From the NCBI GenBank assembly GCA_950022295.1, contig OX465596.1:215109501-215173500 (forward strand): DNA of 64,000 nucleotides. Reading direction: 5' to 3'. The translations under genes were made by a program, and so were the position numbers. Under the pieces are notes generated by a model. It did no database searches, was not told where the DNA came from, and was given only the letters and a program-made list of their open reading frames with translations. This DNA is from Bromus sterilis. Its lineage: Eukaryota; Streptophyta; Magnoliopsida; Poales; Poaceae. Of the stretch, positions 36,230 to 48,353 are shown one piece after another; position 1 is the stretch's first letter; the number at the start of each line of letters is the position of its first letter.

Positions 36230-36707
36230 GGGGAAAGAATACGGAAGAAAGAAAGAAGAGGATGAACATGCGGAGAAGTCATCCTCAACAGACGCTCATT
36301 TATAGTAAGAAAAAGAAGTGGTCAATCAATACCATAAAACCATGGGTTGATTACCCGTGATAGGTGAAATTTATGGCGACTCTTCGATTTTCACCATGCA
36401 TTCAATGGTGACGCTTCGAGCAGAACATCAATAAATATAGCAACATATTTTTTGACTCAAAGGTCAAATCAAGGACTTCAGAAAAAAAATCAATCAAAAA
36501 GTGATACAAAGGACACAAATCAGCATCGGCTCCTTGAAAGCACAAGTCGGCATCAGCCCCTTCAAAGTACAAGTCCACATCAGTTCCTCAAAGAAACAAA
36601 AATGGCATCAATGAATTCTGGTTTGAGAGTCAGGTCAGCTATAAGATTCGGCCCTATGAAGATCAAAGAAACAAACGAAGATTGCCATGAAGACTAAAGC
36701 ATCATAC

Positions 36708-36724
36708 CAATCTTGGGGTGCTAA
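36708..36724 (+). promoter_or_regulatory. Polypurine tract of B
   Basis: CAATCTTGGGGTGCTAA immediately before the right LTR. The purine run is short, but the position fits plus-strand priming. Confidence 0.5.
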
Positions 36725-37284
36725 TGTCGGGGGAATGGATCAAGACCATAACACGGCATTAGTTTACAAACCTTTGCGCCAGATTGTAGCGTGAGGGCCC
36801 ACAAAACAATACTCGGCCTAAAGGAGGACGCGCCAAGGAGACAAGCTTGAAGCCCAAGAAAGAATTCGACTTACCTTGTATGGCGTGTAGCATATTTGTA
36901 AAGTAGAGGTAGAATAAGACTCTTCCTTGTATAGGAATCGGATTCATGGACTCCCGGACCCGGCGCCTTTATAAGCCGAGGGTTCGGGGCACCAGAACTC
37001 AACAAAATCCGCAAACACACGACTCGTAACCTAGATCTCATTGAGACGCAAGTTACGAGCCGACACCTTTGCAATCCACAAGCCGGCTAGTCCTCTCGAC
37101 AAGCCGTAACCTTCAATAATAAGAAGCAGGAGTAGTTCTTTACCTCGAGAACAAAGAGGGGCCGAAACCTGGGTAAATCTCCGAGTAACGTGTCTATGCC
37201 GACTCTCTCCTCAATACCAGCTCGCAGCCAAGGCCTCACAACTAGTTCGATGACTCGGACATCTGCCGTGAAAACCCCACGACA
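36725..37284 (+). repeat. Right LTR of B
   Basis: 560 bp, TGTCGGGGG to CCCACGACA, with CTTTATAAG at 36967-36975. About 45 differences from the left LTR by eye. Confidence 0.88.
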
Positions 37285-37289
37285 AGACT

Positions 37290-38798
37290 CCTTGAGGATG
37301 ATTATATTATTCTTGATGATGATTTATGCATGGAATTTACAAAGTGTGCCAACTCTGACCTTGGTGTTGTTTAGAAGCTGCATGAAAAACACTCCATGAA
37401 GAACAAGATTACTCTTGATCCTGAATTTGCTACATCTCCTATATGCATCAATGATCCTGATTATGATTTCTCTTTTGATCTTTCACTTATATCTACAGTT
37501 AATGCTAACCCCTTTTATGACAGAGAAAATGATGATGCTATTGCACACCTGACCAAACGCACTGAGTTGGTTGGCTTGTTTACTACCGATGAGAAGATAT
37601 GAAACTTTTATGTGACTAAGCTTCTTCCTTTCTCTTTGAAGGAAGATGCTAAAGCATATTATGATGCACTACCCTATGGTTCCATTAAGAGTCCTCAAGA
37701 TTTGGCTCAATCTTTTGTCGATAAGTATTTTCCTGCTCACATGCAACGTGCTGCTTTACAAATAATTTATAACTTTAAACAGTTGCGGGATGAGCACCTC
37801 TCTAAAGCTTGGGGGAGGTACTGCAGTTTGATCAAGGCTAGACCGGGACACGGAGTCCCTAAGAATGAATTACTTGATATATTTTATGCTGGTCTAACCG
37901 ATGAATCTAGATCCTATTTGGATAGTTGTGATGGTTGTGTTTTCACAGAAAGAACACCGGACGATGCTGAAGAACTAATGGGCAAGATAGCCAAGAACCG
38001 CGAAGATTGGTCCGTCCCTGAACCACCTCCACCACCAAAGAAGAGGGGCATGATTGTCCTAAGCCCCGAAGATATGCAAGAAACAAAGAAGTCTATAAAA
38101 TAGAAAAGTATTAAATCTAAAGACGTGAAGAATCTACCTCCTATTGAGAAGTTGTGTGAGCCCACTACTCACCCTCCTATGGTAGAGGTACACTCTCTTT
38201 TGGATTTCAATGCAGGTGACATTCCTCAAGGTAAGTCTCCTGACCAATGTTTAGATGAGCTTGATAATTTTATTATGAAGAAAAATCACTTTAATATGAG
38301 GATTCAAAGTCAGTTGGATGATAATACCCTTGATATCAAAAGCTTGCTTTATGTTCTTGGTAGAAGATTAATGATGTTAAATGTCTTGTTAAGCATTTTC
38401 ATATGGTTCAAACTCAGCTTGAACAAATTTCTGATGTGAAAAAAGATTTACTTGCTAACAATGCCAAACAAGATAATTTACAGGCCTATGGTATAAAGAC
38501 TCGGGGTGGAACACACACCCAGGACCCTCTCTATCCATAGGGGCATCCAAAGAGGATCGAGCAAGATTCTCAAGTGAAGGAAGAATAAATTGTTAGCTCT
38601 CCGAAGAAGAACAAGAAACACAAGGAAGCTAAAAATTCAATTGATCCCATAATTGTAGAAGAGCCTGTTGTTGATCCAAAAAGTATATCTACCTGCGATG
38701 CTGAAACTGAAGACGGTGCTGAGCCAAAAAAAGGTAATGAAAAGAAAGATCCACCTGAAGTTCGAGAAGAAGAAGCACAAGACAAGCGCAATAAATAC
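37290..38798 (+). pseudogene. gag of A, main part
   Basis: The frame resumes after B: an acidic segment, then 37396-37602 and 37612-38103, the second being 163 codons with the capsid-like block (LPFSLKEDAKAYYDALP, FVDKYFPAH, LRDEHLSKAWGRY, GLTDESRSYLDS) and a Pro-rich end (PEPPPPPKKRG). Stops: TAG near 37374, TGA at 37600 (CGA to TGA plausible), TAG at 38101. A frameshift near 38370 leads into a Lys/Glu-rich linker up to 38798. The block is typical of Athila/Sabrina-type gag. Confidence 0.82.
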
Positions 38799-39598
38799 AT
38801 GAGCGAAGACTTCATTGCAAGAAGACATGGGAAGCCCTGTCGAGGTAAGTCTCTCAAAACCAAAGAAGAAGTGCACTATAATAAATTTTGTGAATGGATG
38901 AAACCTCTTTTTCTTCAAATTCCTTTGACTGATGCTATTAAGTTACCTCCTTATTCGAGATATATGAAAGATATTTTTACTAACAAAAGAAAAATGTCCC
39001 TAATGAGGAAATATCTACTATTCTTGCTAAGTACTATTTCAGTGGCAAGATTCCTGAGAAGCTTGGTGATCTAGGTATACCCGCCATTCCTTGCTCCATA
39101 AAGAATAATTATGTCAAAACTGGTTTATGTGATCTTGGTGCAGGAGTGAGTGTTATGCCTTTCTCTCAATACAAGAGACTTTGTTTAGATAAACTAATCC
39201 CTACAGATATCTCTCTTCAAATGGCTGACAAGTCAACAGCTGTCCCGATTGGTATTTGTGAGGATGTTCCTGTTGAAGATGCTAATTTCTTAATCCTTAC
39301 TGATTTTGTTGTGCTTGACATGCCCGAGGATGGGAGCATGTACATTATTCTTGGTAGACCTTTTCTTAACACCGCATGTGCTATCATTGATTGCAATAAA
39401 GGAATGGTCACCTTCACTGTGGATGATAAGGAACATATGGTGTATTTTCTAAAGAAAATCGACAAAAGGCATGACCATAACTCTGTAGAGAATATCGACA
39501 CCATGAAGATTGGATATTGGGATTGTCCTCTACATGTGTGCCACAAATACAAAACCATTATGGTGGGGACAATGTCCATTAAAGTAAAGGTACAATGA
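38799..39598 (+). pseudogene. Aspartic protease of A
   Basis: 38799-38995 holds the linker (FCEWMKPLFLQIPLTDAIK, YSRYMKDIFTNKRK). A frameshift leads to the frame 39000-39598 with CDLGAGVSVMP, an active-site region with Asp present, then MADKSTAVPIGICEDVP and the ILGRPFL flap/strand motif. It ends at TGA 39596. No RT follows, which is the main reason to call A non-autonomous. Confidence 0.8.
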
Positions 39599-40385
39599 TC
39601 ACTTTTTAATAAATAAGACTTTTTGCTTTATATATCGGCGGTTTGTTGGTAAGGCTTGATCAACCTTGCTAGCTAGCATGTTTTATATAGGAAAAATGTG
39701 CAACTTGTTATGTTTTCATTTCATCTAGCTTTTTTTCTCCTTGCTGCAGCCAACTTTTATGTTTTTGAATCTTCACATTTTTAACCATTGCTTCAAATTT
39801 TTAGGAAGTTTAGCAGCTTTTGTAGCCTCAAAAATTTTCCAACAGTGAAGTTGTCAGAAAAATTCTGCAAAAATAAAAATCAAATTTTTCACAAAAAAAA
39901 GTGACCCAGAGGCACCTAGGGCTGACCAGGGCGGGCACCCCTGGTCCAGGAGGCCAGCTGGCAGGTCCTACCCCCTGGCCGGGCCCACTAGGCGCCTTTG
40001 CCCCCCAGGTCCCCTTTGCTAGTAGGTCTTCTTCCTCTCTCTCCCTTGCACCAAAAACACGAGTTCTTCCGCTGGAACCCGAGTTCTTGCTGCTCTCCAT
40101 CCAGAATTTCGATCTCTCTCTACAACCCATTGTTTGAGCTGAAATTTTGAGAAAATACTCCCTGGTATATGATTCCTCCTCCCCTCCAATTAGATTTTTG
40201 ATTGGTGGCTTCATGAGTGAGTATTTAGTAGTCCTGGTGCTGTTCATATGAGCTTGCATTCATGTGTAGAAATATATTTTCCAAGTTTTGATGCAAGTTT
40301 ATGCCTTGGGGAAGTGAGTAGACTAGTTTTCCTCAACTCATTTTTTCTTAATCCTTGTTTTTGTGATTTGTAAAAAATTTCAGAA
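39599..40385 (+). other. Spacer of A between protease and second ORF
   Basis: AT-rich at first, then a GC-rich block (39900-40015) of the GGGCACCCCTGGTCC/GGCCGGGCCC type that resembles the promoter-proximal block of TGATACG LTRs, then CT-rich sequence leading to the ATG at 40386. The layout looks like a leader for the second ORF. No ORF of its own is supported. Confidence 0.45.
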
Positions 40386-41235
40386 ATGAGATTATTAGGA
40401 AAAGCAAAGGGATGGCTTGGGAAGAAGAAACCCGAGTGCACCGACCAAGTTACTAGAGCTGCAGCTTCATCCTTAGCTGGTAGGGTGAGCTACAACGAAG
40501 ATCATGTGCCCCTAGAGTTATTAGAAGAGACTAGTCCAACACGTGCAATGGAATATCCGTGATTTTTTTTCTCTCGAAGTCGCAGGTATCAAGGAGGAAT
40601 TTTACAGCCTTTGTGCTAATGCAGGTTTGACACCACTCGCAACATGTCGTGTTTCTCAGTATCACAAACTCAGCTCCTATTTTATTCATAGTTTCAGATA
40701 TAATCATGATGCTGGTATTGTTGAGTTTAAAATTTATGATGATCTGTTGACCATGCCTTTTTCAAGATTTTGTGAAATAATAGGCGTGCCGAACGCTAGA
40801 AAGACGACAAAGATGAACTCTTAGCCCACCAAGCTGAGGAATCTATTAAACTCTCTTTGCAGCCAGGACACGAAGGATATCCAGCGTTCGAAGATTTCCA
40901 GCATCTTGTTTCCCCATCTTAGGTATTTCGCGTATTTTATTGCTAGAGGGGTGTTAGCTCGTGACAGCACGAGCAACAATTCTGCACCGGATGCTGCTAT
41001 CCTGGCGAATGCCCTCTCTAGGGAGAGTAAGTATAATGTGGGTGCCTTAATTTCTCGCCGCCTCGCCGCTAATGGCAACAAGGGAGATCTCTTTGGTGGC
41101 TTTTACGCCACACTTATTGTTGAGTCTCTTGAGCGCACCGCAGATCCTCATGATGAGCATTTTACTTTTATAAGATTTGACCTTGCTTCCATGAAGAGAC
41201 ATGAGTTGGTTACCAGGACTTCCAAGTTTGGTAGC
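40386..41235 (+). pseudogene. Second ORF of A, Athila-type, 5' part (cut by C)
   Basis: ATG at 40386 (MRLLGKAKGWLGKKK). A frameshift near 40535 leads to frame 40543-41235, broken by TAG at 40822. The protein has the layout seen in Athila ORF-1-type proteins: an aromatic helical segment (IRDFFSLE, FYSLCANAGL), then IVEFKIYDDLLTMPFSRFCEIIG, then a segment with LRYFAYFIARGVLARDS. Assignment to that family is from memory. C is inserted at 41235, and the frame continues at 55514. Confidence 0.6.
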
Positions 41236-44200
41236 TGTCACATCCCAACTTTTTCTCTTCTGTTAACTTAGGTAGCAAAAAATGGGAGCCAACAAAAACC
41301 TTGCATGAAATGTTATGTTGTTTGTTTCAATGCTTGAAATTGTGTGAGTTCTTCTTGTAGTAGTGATCATGAAGATTGATTGCATGTGCTTAGGAGAGAT
41401 AGTAGTTGGGCAAGATCATTTCTTCCCCACATAACTAAATCATCTTGAGATGATCACATCTACACAAACTTGATCAAGCATAGTAGTAACCCCAACTCTA
41501 CTTTCTTTAGCTCCTTTTCATTTTAACTTGCATTTCCTGTTAGTTTCTTGTGTTCCTATTTGTGAAGCAAATATATGAGGAATATAAAACTTTATATATT
41601 CCATGGAAGTACTTTTATATTAAAAATCATAATAATGCATGAATTAATCAATCACCACAAATCCCTTAGGCCTTAACCTTTTGCTGGTTAGAAATAAATG
41701 AAACAATTATCAACTAAAACACTTAACTACATAAAATCATAATAAGGTGTATGCATGACCATCATAACTCATCAAAAAAAATGTATATTAATAAATTCCC
41801 CAAAAAAATCCTTGGGTTTTTTTTATGTGTTAACTCAGAATTTCCTTTTTCATCAAGTTAATCAAAAAAATTATTAACAAGAGAAAAATATATGAAAACT
41901 AGCCTAACCACCACCCCCCTTAATCTCTCTCGCTCTAACCTCCCTCTCTCTACGGTTCTCTCTCTCTCACACACATGTTTTCTCTCTCTCCCGTGGACAA
42001 CCACCCCTCTCTCTCCCGAGCACTCTGTCAGCCTCGTTGCCCTCGCTTGCCCAACCGGAGTCGATCCCAAGGGTCGCTGGCGTTGCCTAGCCCACACATA
42101 CACCCCCAACCGTCGCCCGCTACGTGGCCGGAGACCGTCGCTCACCCACCTGCACCTTCCTTCTCTCCCAAGAGCTCTCTCACCGCCCCTCTCACCCAGC
42201 CAGGAACGAAGCCACGGATCTCCCCCGTGGCGCTTTGGGCCGTTGGCGCGCGCTAGCCTCGAGCTCTCCCACCCGTTGCCCTCGCTCCCCCGCGCGGATA
42301 TAAAAGGAGGCCCCGACGCCCTCCTCTCGCCACACCAGCCCAGCTTGCCTCCCCACTCCCACCACACACCTTTCCATCCCACAGAGCAGCCCCAGCCAGA
42401 GGAGGAGATGGAGTAGCAGAGAAGAAGGAAGGGAAAGGAGGAGAGGGGAGGAAGAAGTAGAAGGAGAGAAGGAGGAAGGGGAGGCCGGCGAGCCGCTCCC
42501 CTCTGCCCCTCGCGAAGCCGGCGCCGCCCGGCGAGACCGTGCCCAGGAGGAGCTTGCGCCAGCGTCCGCTTCCCCTAGCCGAAGCCCTGCCCAAGCCGCC
42601 ACCGCCCCAACGTCCTACGCCCCCGTTTTTGGCAAACACGTAATCCCCCTCGCCGTGCTGCACCTCCGCCGCCCCTAGCTGCCATCCACCGCCTGCCGGA
42701 GCCCTCCCGGTGAGCACCTCCACGCCCTCTGTGCGCCCAGTGTCCGCTAGGAAGCTCCTAGGACGAGCCCTAGCGCTCGAGGTAGAAGACGGCCCCTGGC
42801 CGTAGAATCTGACTTGATCCAACGACCAGGGAGATCACTTACCCCTTCGTTTTTGATAAAAAAAACAAACTAAATGCAGCGCTCTGTGCCGCGGCCCGGC
42901 CCGCAGCTAAATTTTGCCCCCGGGCGATGGTTAGACCCGGGCCGGCTACGTCTTTTTTTTATTAACTCGCCAGCACCCAAACAATTTTCGAAAAATCGTT
43001 ATATGCCAGAAAAATGTGCCGTCAATTTTATTGTGCTGCTAGATTTATGCTCCATTTTTCTGTATAGGTACATTTATAAGTGTTTGAAATATTATAGTGG
43101 TAATTTTATTAGTATTATTGTCGCTTTACTTGTTGCTTAAACAATAATGTTAAACTTACTATTAATGATTTAATTAAGAATAAATTTATCAGTAATATCT
43201 TTGTTTAGTACCTAATTATTGAATAGTTTAATAATAAAAATAAAATTAAGATAAGATAATAATAATAATAATAATACTTTATCTATAGTTGTACACATTA
43301 ATGCTTAGTATACATTTAGTTAAATCACTAAGAATGTAATAAGTTAGATTTAAATTCCTATAATAATATTTCTAAACATTAGCTATTTATAATGTTTATT
43401 AGATAATTGTTATGCATTATAGAAAATTATTTCTATAAAAAAATAGTGTGTAAACAGATTAATTACACTGGCCCAACCCACTGTAGCAAATTTACACACT
43501 GAGCAAAATATTAACTTGGGCCGTGGCTGAGTAACTTGTCTTTATTAGTTTTTCACAGAACTAAAATATTATTAGAAAAATGTGTGCACATCGGAAAATT
43601 GTGAAATAAATTTTGTTGTAATCCATAAATTAGGCATTATTTTTCTGTATAGGTGGAATTATTGTTTACAGAAATAAATTTAAGGGTCACATTATTATTA
43701 TTGCTAAGATTTCCTGTTTAGGGTAATTTTAGTATATTCTATATTAATAAATTAAATATGTTTAAATATTTTTATGCTTGTCTCTGGAAAGTAGCTAATT
43801 ATTGTATTGTTATTTAATTAAGTTTATTAAATAAAAACATGACCTAAGGAAATAAAAATAAAAAGGTCTTGTGTAAACTCTTATGTAGTGTGTTGCTTAA
43901 TCTTTGCTTAGCCCCATGAACTGGTTAAACCACAATTAAAACTTCTGCCCACTTGTGTTAATCGGATTATACTTGTTGGTATGACTCACGTGTTGTTTTG
44001 GTTGAGTGCTCAGTGATTATTATGTTGGTGAAATGTTTGCTTTGGATGATGTGATGGTAATTGTGTGTTATTTTCCGCAACGTGTAGACGAGCTGCTTGA
44101 CGTTGCAGGTGATGACTCCTTACAAGCCGTACCGGGAGACACCGCCGAGGAAGGCATGCCATCTTCAAAAAACTTAAATCTTGTCCTACATTTTACTTTC

Positions 44201-45549
44201 TTTGTACCATTTTATTATCATGCTATTATCATTACACATTTTGGGTTGGGAATTGTATTAGTTTATTAGGTGAACCACCACATACCTTGTAAGCCTACCT
44301 ATTTGGGAGAAAGAAATTAGAAACCGATGATCCTGATCCCTAGCCTTGCTAAAGAACTATTCACAACATAATAATTTGATTAATCTTGCTCCACCCTAGT
44401 GTGATGGCATACATCTAAGAAGGTGTGATGGCCAAAATTGTGGTTATTGAAAACATCATTGAACATGTTCAAAGTCTGGAGGGACTCTCTATAAGTTCCG
44501 TCGAAACCTAGTCTTACAGTACAACCACAATACTCTGGTATGGGACATGGCTAGTTGGAAACTTGTTTATCTTAGTACGGGGGTCTTATAACTACACATG
44601 GATGTTTGATTCCACGAATTTGATAGCCCTCGAAGTCGAGTGGTGAAATTCGCTAGGATTGGCGTCAGCGGGAACCTTGGTGCTCTTCGACTACGGTGCA
44701 GGCTTGGGTCCAAGACGAGCATGACCTGACACGCGGATAGTCCATGTGGTATGCAAGGGGTATATTCACCTGTACTAGGATAAACAAGGGGAAGACTATG
44801 GTCGATTATCCGAAAACCGCATACTGAGGTATGACGAACCGTGGGGACTCACAGCGGATGTATCGAATGTTGTGAGCAAAGTGTACAACCTCTGTAGAGT
44901 GAAAACTATTCGAGTAGCCGGAGTCCACGGTCATGGACAGCTAGTGAGGCCACACTTTGTGGGGAATAGATGAGAATTTCTAGTACTGAGATTATGGTTC
45001 ACGATGATGTTGTTGGTATTATGAAAAGGGTTGGACATGATTAAGTCAAATATAATTTGTGGGATTAAAATTTGCTAAGAATAAAATGTTGCCAACTTAA
45101 CTAATATTGAGTAGTTAGTTTCCCCCATATTAAACCCCACCATATAGCTATCCCATTATTTTCGTATTCAAAAATCTTGTTCATTTCTTTAGGTGGTTTG
45201 CGAGTACTTTGTATGTACTCACGGCTTTGTCCCTGGTTATTGAATCGGCCAGGCTTGGAGGAGCAGGTATTTGACGATGATGGGACTGACGATTACTAGG
45301 ATGTGCTATGCTCTGAGCTTAGCCTGTGGATTGTGCTGCTGCTATCTATATTGCTTTTGCTTATTCCGCTGCCAATTGAGCCCGATGAGGCCGTGTAAGA
45401 CTATGTTTATATGTGACTTTATATTCGGTATAGTATGAACTTGTGACTGTGATATCCATTGTCGAGTTGTGCGTCATGCGACACTGATCATGGGAGCATG
45501 ACGGTATGCACAGCTGGCCGCTTCGGACATATAGTCTGGGGTGCCCACA
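41236..45549 (+). repeat. Left LTR of C
   Basis: 4,314 bp, TGTCACATCCC to GTGCCCACA. AT-rich start, then a CT-rich tract, TATA box, a GC-rich 5'UTR-like tract (42310-42800) and a long AT-rich part. ORFs in the CT- and GC-rich tract (for example 41892-42416) are compositional. Confidence 0.9.
42299..42307 (+). promoter_or_regulatory. TATA box of left LTR of C
   Basis: TATAAAAGG followed by AGGCCCCGACGCCCTCC, conserved in the right LTR at 52291-52299. Confidence 0.7.
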
Positions 45550-45553
45550 GACT

Positions 45554-45570
45554 TGGTATCAGAGCCCCTG
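45554..45570 (+). promoter_or_regulatory. Primer-binding site of C
   Basis: TGGTATCAGAGCCCCTG lies 4 bp after the LTR. TGGTATCAGAGC is the standard site complementary to the 3' end of initiator tRNA-Met in plant retrotransposons. Confidence 0.9.
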
Positions 45571-45776
45571 TTCGGACCGTAGCAACCTAGTTAGAATGGA
45601 CGATAGATAGGACGGGGGAAAATCAAAAACTATTTTCTAAAATAAAGAGATGGTCAAATGCATAGTATAAAAAACTTACCTCTCTCATCCCCTCTATAGT
45701 AAACCATTTATAGCTGTTTTGGTATGTTTAAAATATTGTACACATGTCATCTAACTTAAACTCATAAAAAATGTAG

Positions 45777-46553
45777 ATGGCTGAAGTTCCTGTGCACCAC
45801 CTGTTGCTGACTCAGGCTGGGGAGACGCTTTTTTCTCAGGACCTGATTGAGCTTCTTCAGCTTGTTCACCGCCGAGTTGCGGAGTTCTGGGCCTACGAGA
45901 TCTCCGGGAGGAAGGATGTGGAAGCTTGCCTGGTTCTGCGGTGTGCGCTCCGAGGATCGGAGGTTACTCCGTGGTCCGACACCATCGCCTTTGTGTTGTA
46001 TGACCGTACTTGGGAGGAGGGTCTGCGTCGAGATTTTCAGGAGGCGATTTCTCGCATTGTGAGGTTCCACCAGTATGAGATGGGATCCACGCGGTTCCAT
46101 CACTACGGGACGCGCGATGGCGAGGGAGATCCCACTCCCGACATTCCTCACCCGATCATGAGGGATCACCTGATCGCTATGGAGAAGCACTTGGATTTGA
46201 CTGAGGCTCAGCTGGATGAGGTCCGTTTTAAGCATGACTACAACCTTGAGACAGGAAGTCACGCCCACATCGACCCCATCGACCTAGAGTCTCGGGACTG
46301 GATTATAGAGGAGCTGCAGGGCCAGGTCAACCGTCTGGAGGGGAGTAATGAGATGCTGAGGAAGAGGACCAGGAGCCTGAAGCACAAGTCCGAGGATTCG
46401 GAGGACGAGATTGCTTCTCTGCATGATGGCGAGGACATCCAGAAGGACGATGATTCCTACCTTAGTGTTGACGAGGACCACGACGAGGCGAAGGACGTTT
46501 CGAACTTCGAGGATCGTGCTTTCATCGACTACGAGGAGGAGAGTGACGCGTAG
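45777..46553 (+). CDS. Uncharacterised 258-residue ORF between PBS and gag of C
   Basis: An unbroken ORF, ATG 45777 to TAG 46553, in the leader ahead of gag. The N-terminal half is mixed (LIELLQLVHRRVAEFWAYE, then SDTIAFVLYDRTWEEGLR). The middle is hydrophilic (MEKHLDLTEAQLDEVRFKHD). At residues about 175-200 lies a heptad-like stretch (WIIEELQGQVNRLEGSNEML), then a basic KRTRSLKHKS patch and a strongly acidic tail. I do not recognise the family. It resembles neither gag nor chromodomain proteins. It is intact while the neighbouring gag and pol each have several stops. A coiled-coil protein of the element is the likely reading. Confidence 0.6.
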   Translation: MAEVPVHHLLLTQAGETLFSQDLIELLQLVHRRVAEFWAYEISGRKDVEACLVLRCALRGSEVTPWSDTIAFVLYDRTWEEGLRRDFQEAISRIVRFHQYEMGSTRFHHYGTRDGEGDPTPDIPHPIMRDHLIAMEKHLDLTEAQLDEVRFKHDYNLETGSHAHIDPIDLESRDWIIEELQGQVNRLEGSNEMLRKRTRSLKHKSEDSEDEIASLHDGEDIQKDDDSYLSVDEDHDEAKDVSNFEDRAFIDYEEESDA

Positions 46554-46806
46554 GAGGTGTCCCATTGAGTAGTTGCCACTTTTGGGTTTAGTTGTGGCTC
46601 GGTTTGATGAATGCGTGGTTGGTTATCTATAAGGCTTGGTTATGTATGAGACTTATGCTATCGTTATGCTACCATGTGAAGATTTGCTAGTTGCATGTTT
46701 ATTGCCTATTTTATATGTCTTTCTTGTGTATGATAACTAGATTGTTAGAGACTTACCCCCCCCCTTGTAGAATAAATTCCATCTTATCTTGCGCCACAAC
46801 TTCAGG

Positions 46807-47663
46807 ATGTCGAGCCACACCCGCTCTAACCCAAGTGGATCCGGTGATGAGCCTCCACCGCCACCTGACCCGAACATGGCGGAGCTTCTGCGACTGCTTA
46901 TGGAGGAGCGCCAGGCTGCTCGTGACGAGCGCCAGGCGAACATGGCTGCACAACAGCAGCTAGTACAGGCCGCCACCAATTCCAACCAAGGAGGCGGAGG
47001 AGCTGGTGGGAATGAGGAGCCCAGGTCTCGGCTCCGATATTTCTAGAACACCAACCCTTTGCTGTTTTCGCAAACGAAGGAGCCGCTGGATGCTGAGGAT
47101 TGGCTCCGCACCATGGAGAACAATCTCTCTGTCGCCGTTGTTGGCAACAATGAGAAGGTCAAGTATGCCACCCACTACCTCGACGGCACCTCCAGGAGCT
47201 GGTGGGAAGGTGTGCGTGCCCGTCTTCTAGAAGGGCAAGTACTCACCTGGGCCGAGTTCTCCGAGAAGTTCAAGAAGGCGCACATCCCCACCACACTGAT
47301 CAGGAGGATGAAGGATGAGTTCCGACACCTCAAGCAAGGGGGTGTGACCGTGGTCGGTTATCTTGATCGATTCAGTCAACTGTCGAGGTATGCCCCGGAG
47401 GAGGTGGACACCGAGGAGAAGCGGAAGGATCGTTTCCTGGACGGACTACACGATGAGCTCCAGGTTGTTCTGGTGGCCATGCAGTTCCCTGACCTTGAGT
47501 CTGTCGCTGATGGTGCCATTATGATGGAGGGAAAGCTCAAGATGTCCGCTGAGAACCGCAAGCGCCGCATGATGCAGCAGGGTGGATCCAGCAACCCCTA
47601 CTGCGTCCGACACAGCAACCAAGGCCAGCACCACCGCCGTAGAGGAGCCAGTACCTGGTGCCG
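46807..47663 (+). pseudogene. gag of C
   Basis: ATG at 46807 (MSSHTRSNPSGS) was chosen; an in-frame ATG at 46789 is possible. Pro- and Gln-rich N-terminus, then TAG at 47044-47046. The same frame carries the gag block: EPLDAEDWLRTMENNL, RSWWEGVRARL, WAEFSEKFKKAHIP, DEFRHLKQGG, VGYLDRFSQLSRYAPEEV and KDRFLDGLHDELQ. The reading frame shifts between about 47600 and 47660, and the zinc finger continues in another frame. Confidence 0.85.
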
Positions 47664-48353
47664 CACCCAACTGTTCCTGCTCGCCCTGTTGGAGTTCCGC
47701 GTCCAGCAGGCGGAGTTCCCTGCAACCCTGGAGTGATCTGTGTCGGGTGTGGTCAGAAGGGCCACTATTCGACAGAGTGTCCCAACAAGAAGAACCCTTC
47801 TCCGCCCCCCAATGCACCAGCCCCAGCCAGAGGGAACCCCGGACGCAACTATGCCCAGCGCGGTGCGTCTAATGACGCGAAGGGACGTCTGCATCATGGG
47901 CAAGCCGAGGAAGCCCAGGAGGCAGCAGACGTCATCTTGGGTACGTTCCTAGTAAATTCAGTGCCTGCCACAGTTCTGTTTGATTCTGGTGCATCCCACT
48001 GTTTTATTACGGAGCCATTTGTGACTAGAAGTAAGCTGATACCTAGCCGAATGAAGAAGCCCATGATAGTCCAAATACCTGATTCCAAACTTAGGGCTAG
48101 CGTAACTTGCTTAGGAGTTCCAATAAAGATCAGCGGAGAAATATTTCCAGCAGACATGATAGTGCTGGGAACAGAAGGGATAGATGTGATACTTGGCATG
48201 AATTGGTTGTCCAAGCACAGAGGTCGGTTAGATTGCACCTTGAGGACAGTAAACCTCACCAGCCCAAAGGGAGTTCAGGTGGAGTACAAAGATAAGCCCA
48301 ACAAGACCCGATCCTGCTGTCATCAGAGTGTCTCAGTGCCATCTCTTGATTAA
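47658..48353 (+). pseudogene. Zinc knuckle and aspartic protease of C
   Basis: A classic CCHC knuckle (CVGCGQKGHYSTEC, spacing 2-4-4) near 47740-47780 is followed by a Pro-rich linker and a retropepsin: LFDSGASHCFI with the active-site Asp-Ser-Gly, and later IDVILGMNWL. The frame ends at TAA 48351 just before the RT; the RT is in the same frame, so this stop is a point defect. Confidence 0.87.

Larger units (their letters stand above)
26985..37284 (+). mobile_element. Element B: Tat-lineage Ty3/Gypsy retrotransposon, both LTRs present
   Basis: 10,300 bp: LTRs 26985-27543 and 36725-37284, PBS, gag, protease, RT, two RNase H-type domains, integrase, tandem arrays, antisense ORF and PPT. Flanks are AGAGT (26980-26984) and AGACT (37285-37289), one mismatch. 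It interrupts the gag of A. By eye the two LTRs differ at about 45 positions in 560, so the insertion is old. All genes have stops or frameshifts. Family is the same type as D. Confidence 0.9.

Noticed and set aside
41892..42416. 174-codon ORF in the left LTR of C
   Set aside because: CT-repeat tract (CTCTCTC) around the TATA box; the right LTR copy breaks the frame.
44616..44690. Possible rRNA fragment (GTGGTGAAATTCGC)
   Set aside because: The short likeness to a small-subunit rRNA core motif does not extend, and the stretch is an ordinary part of both LTRs of C.
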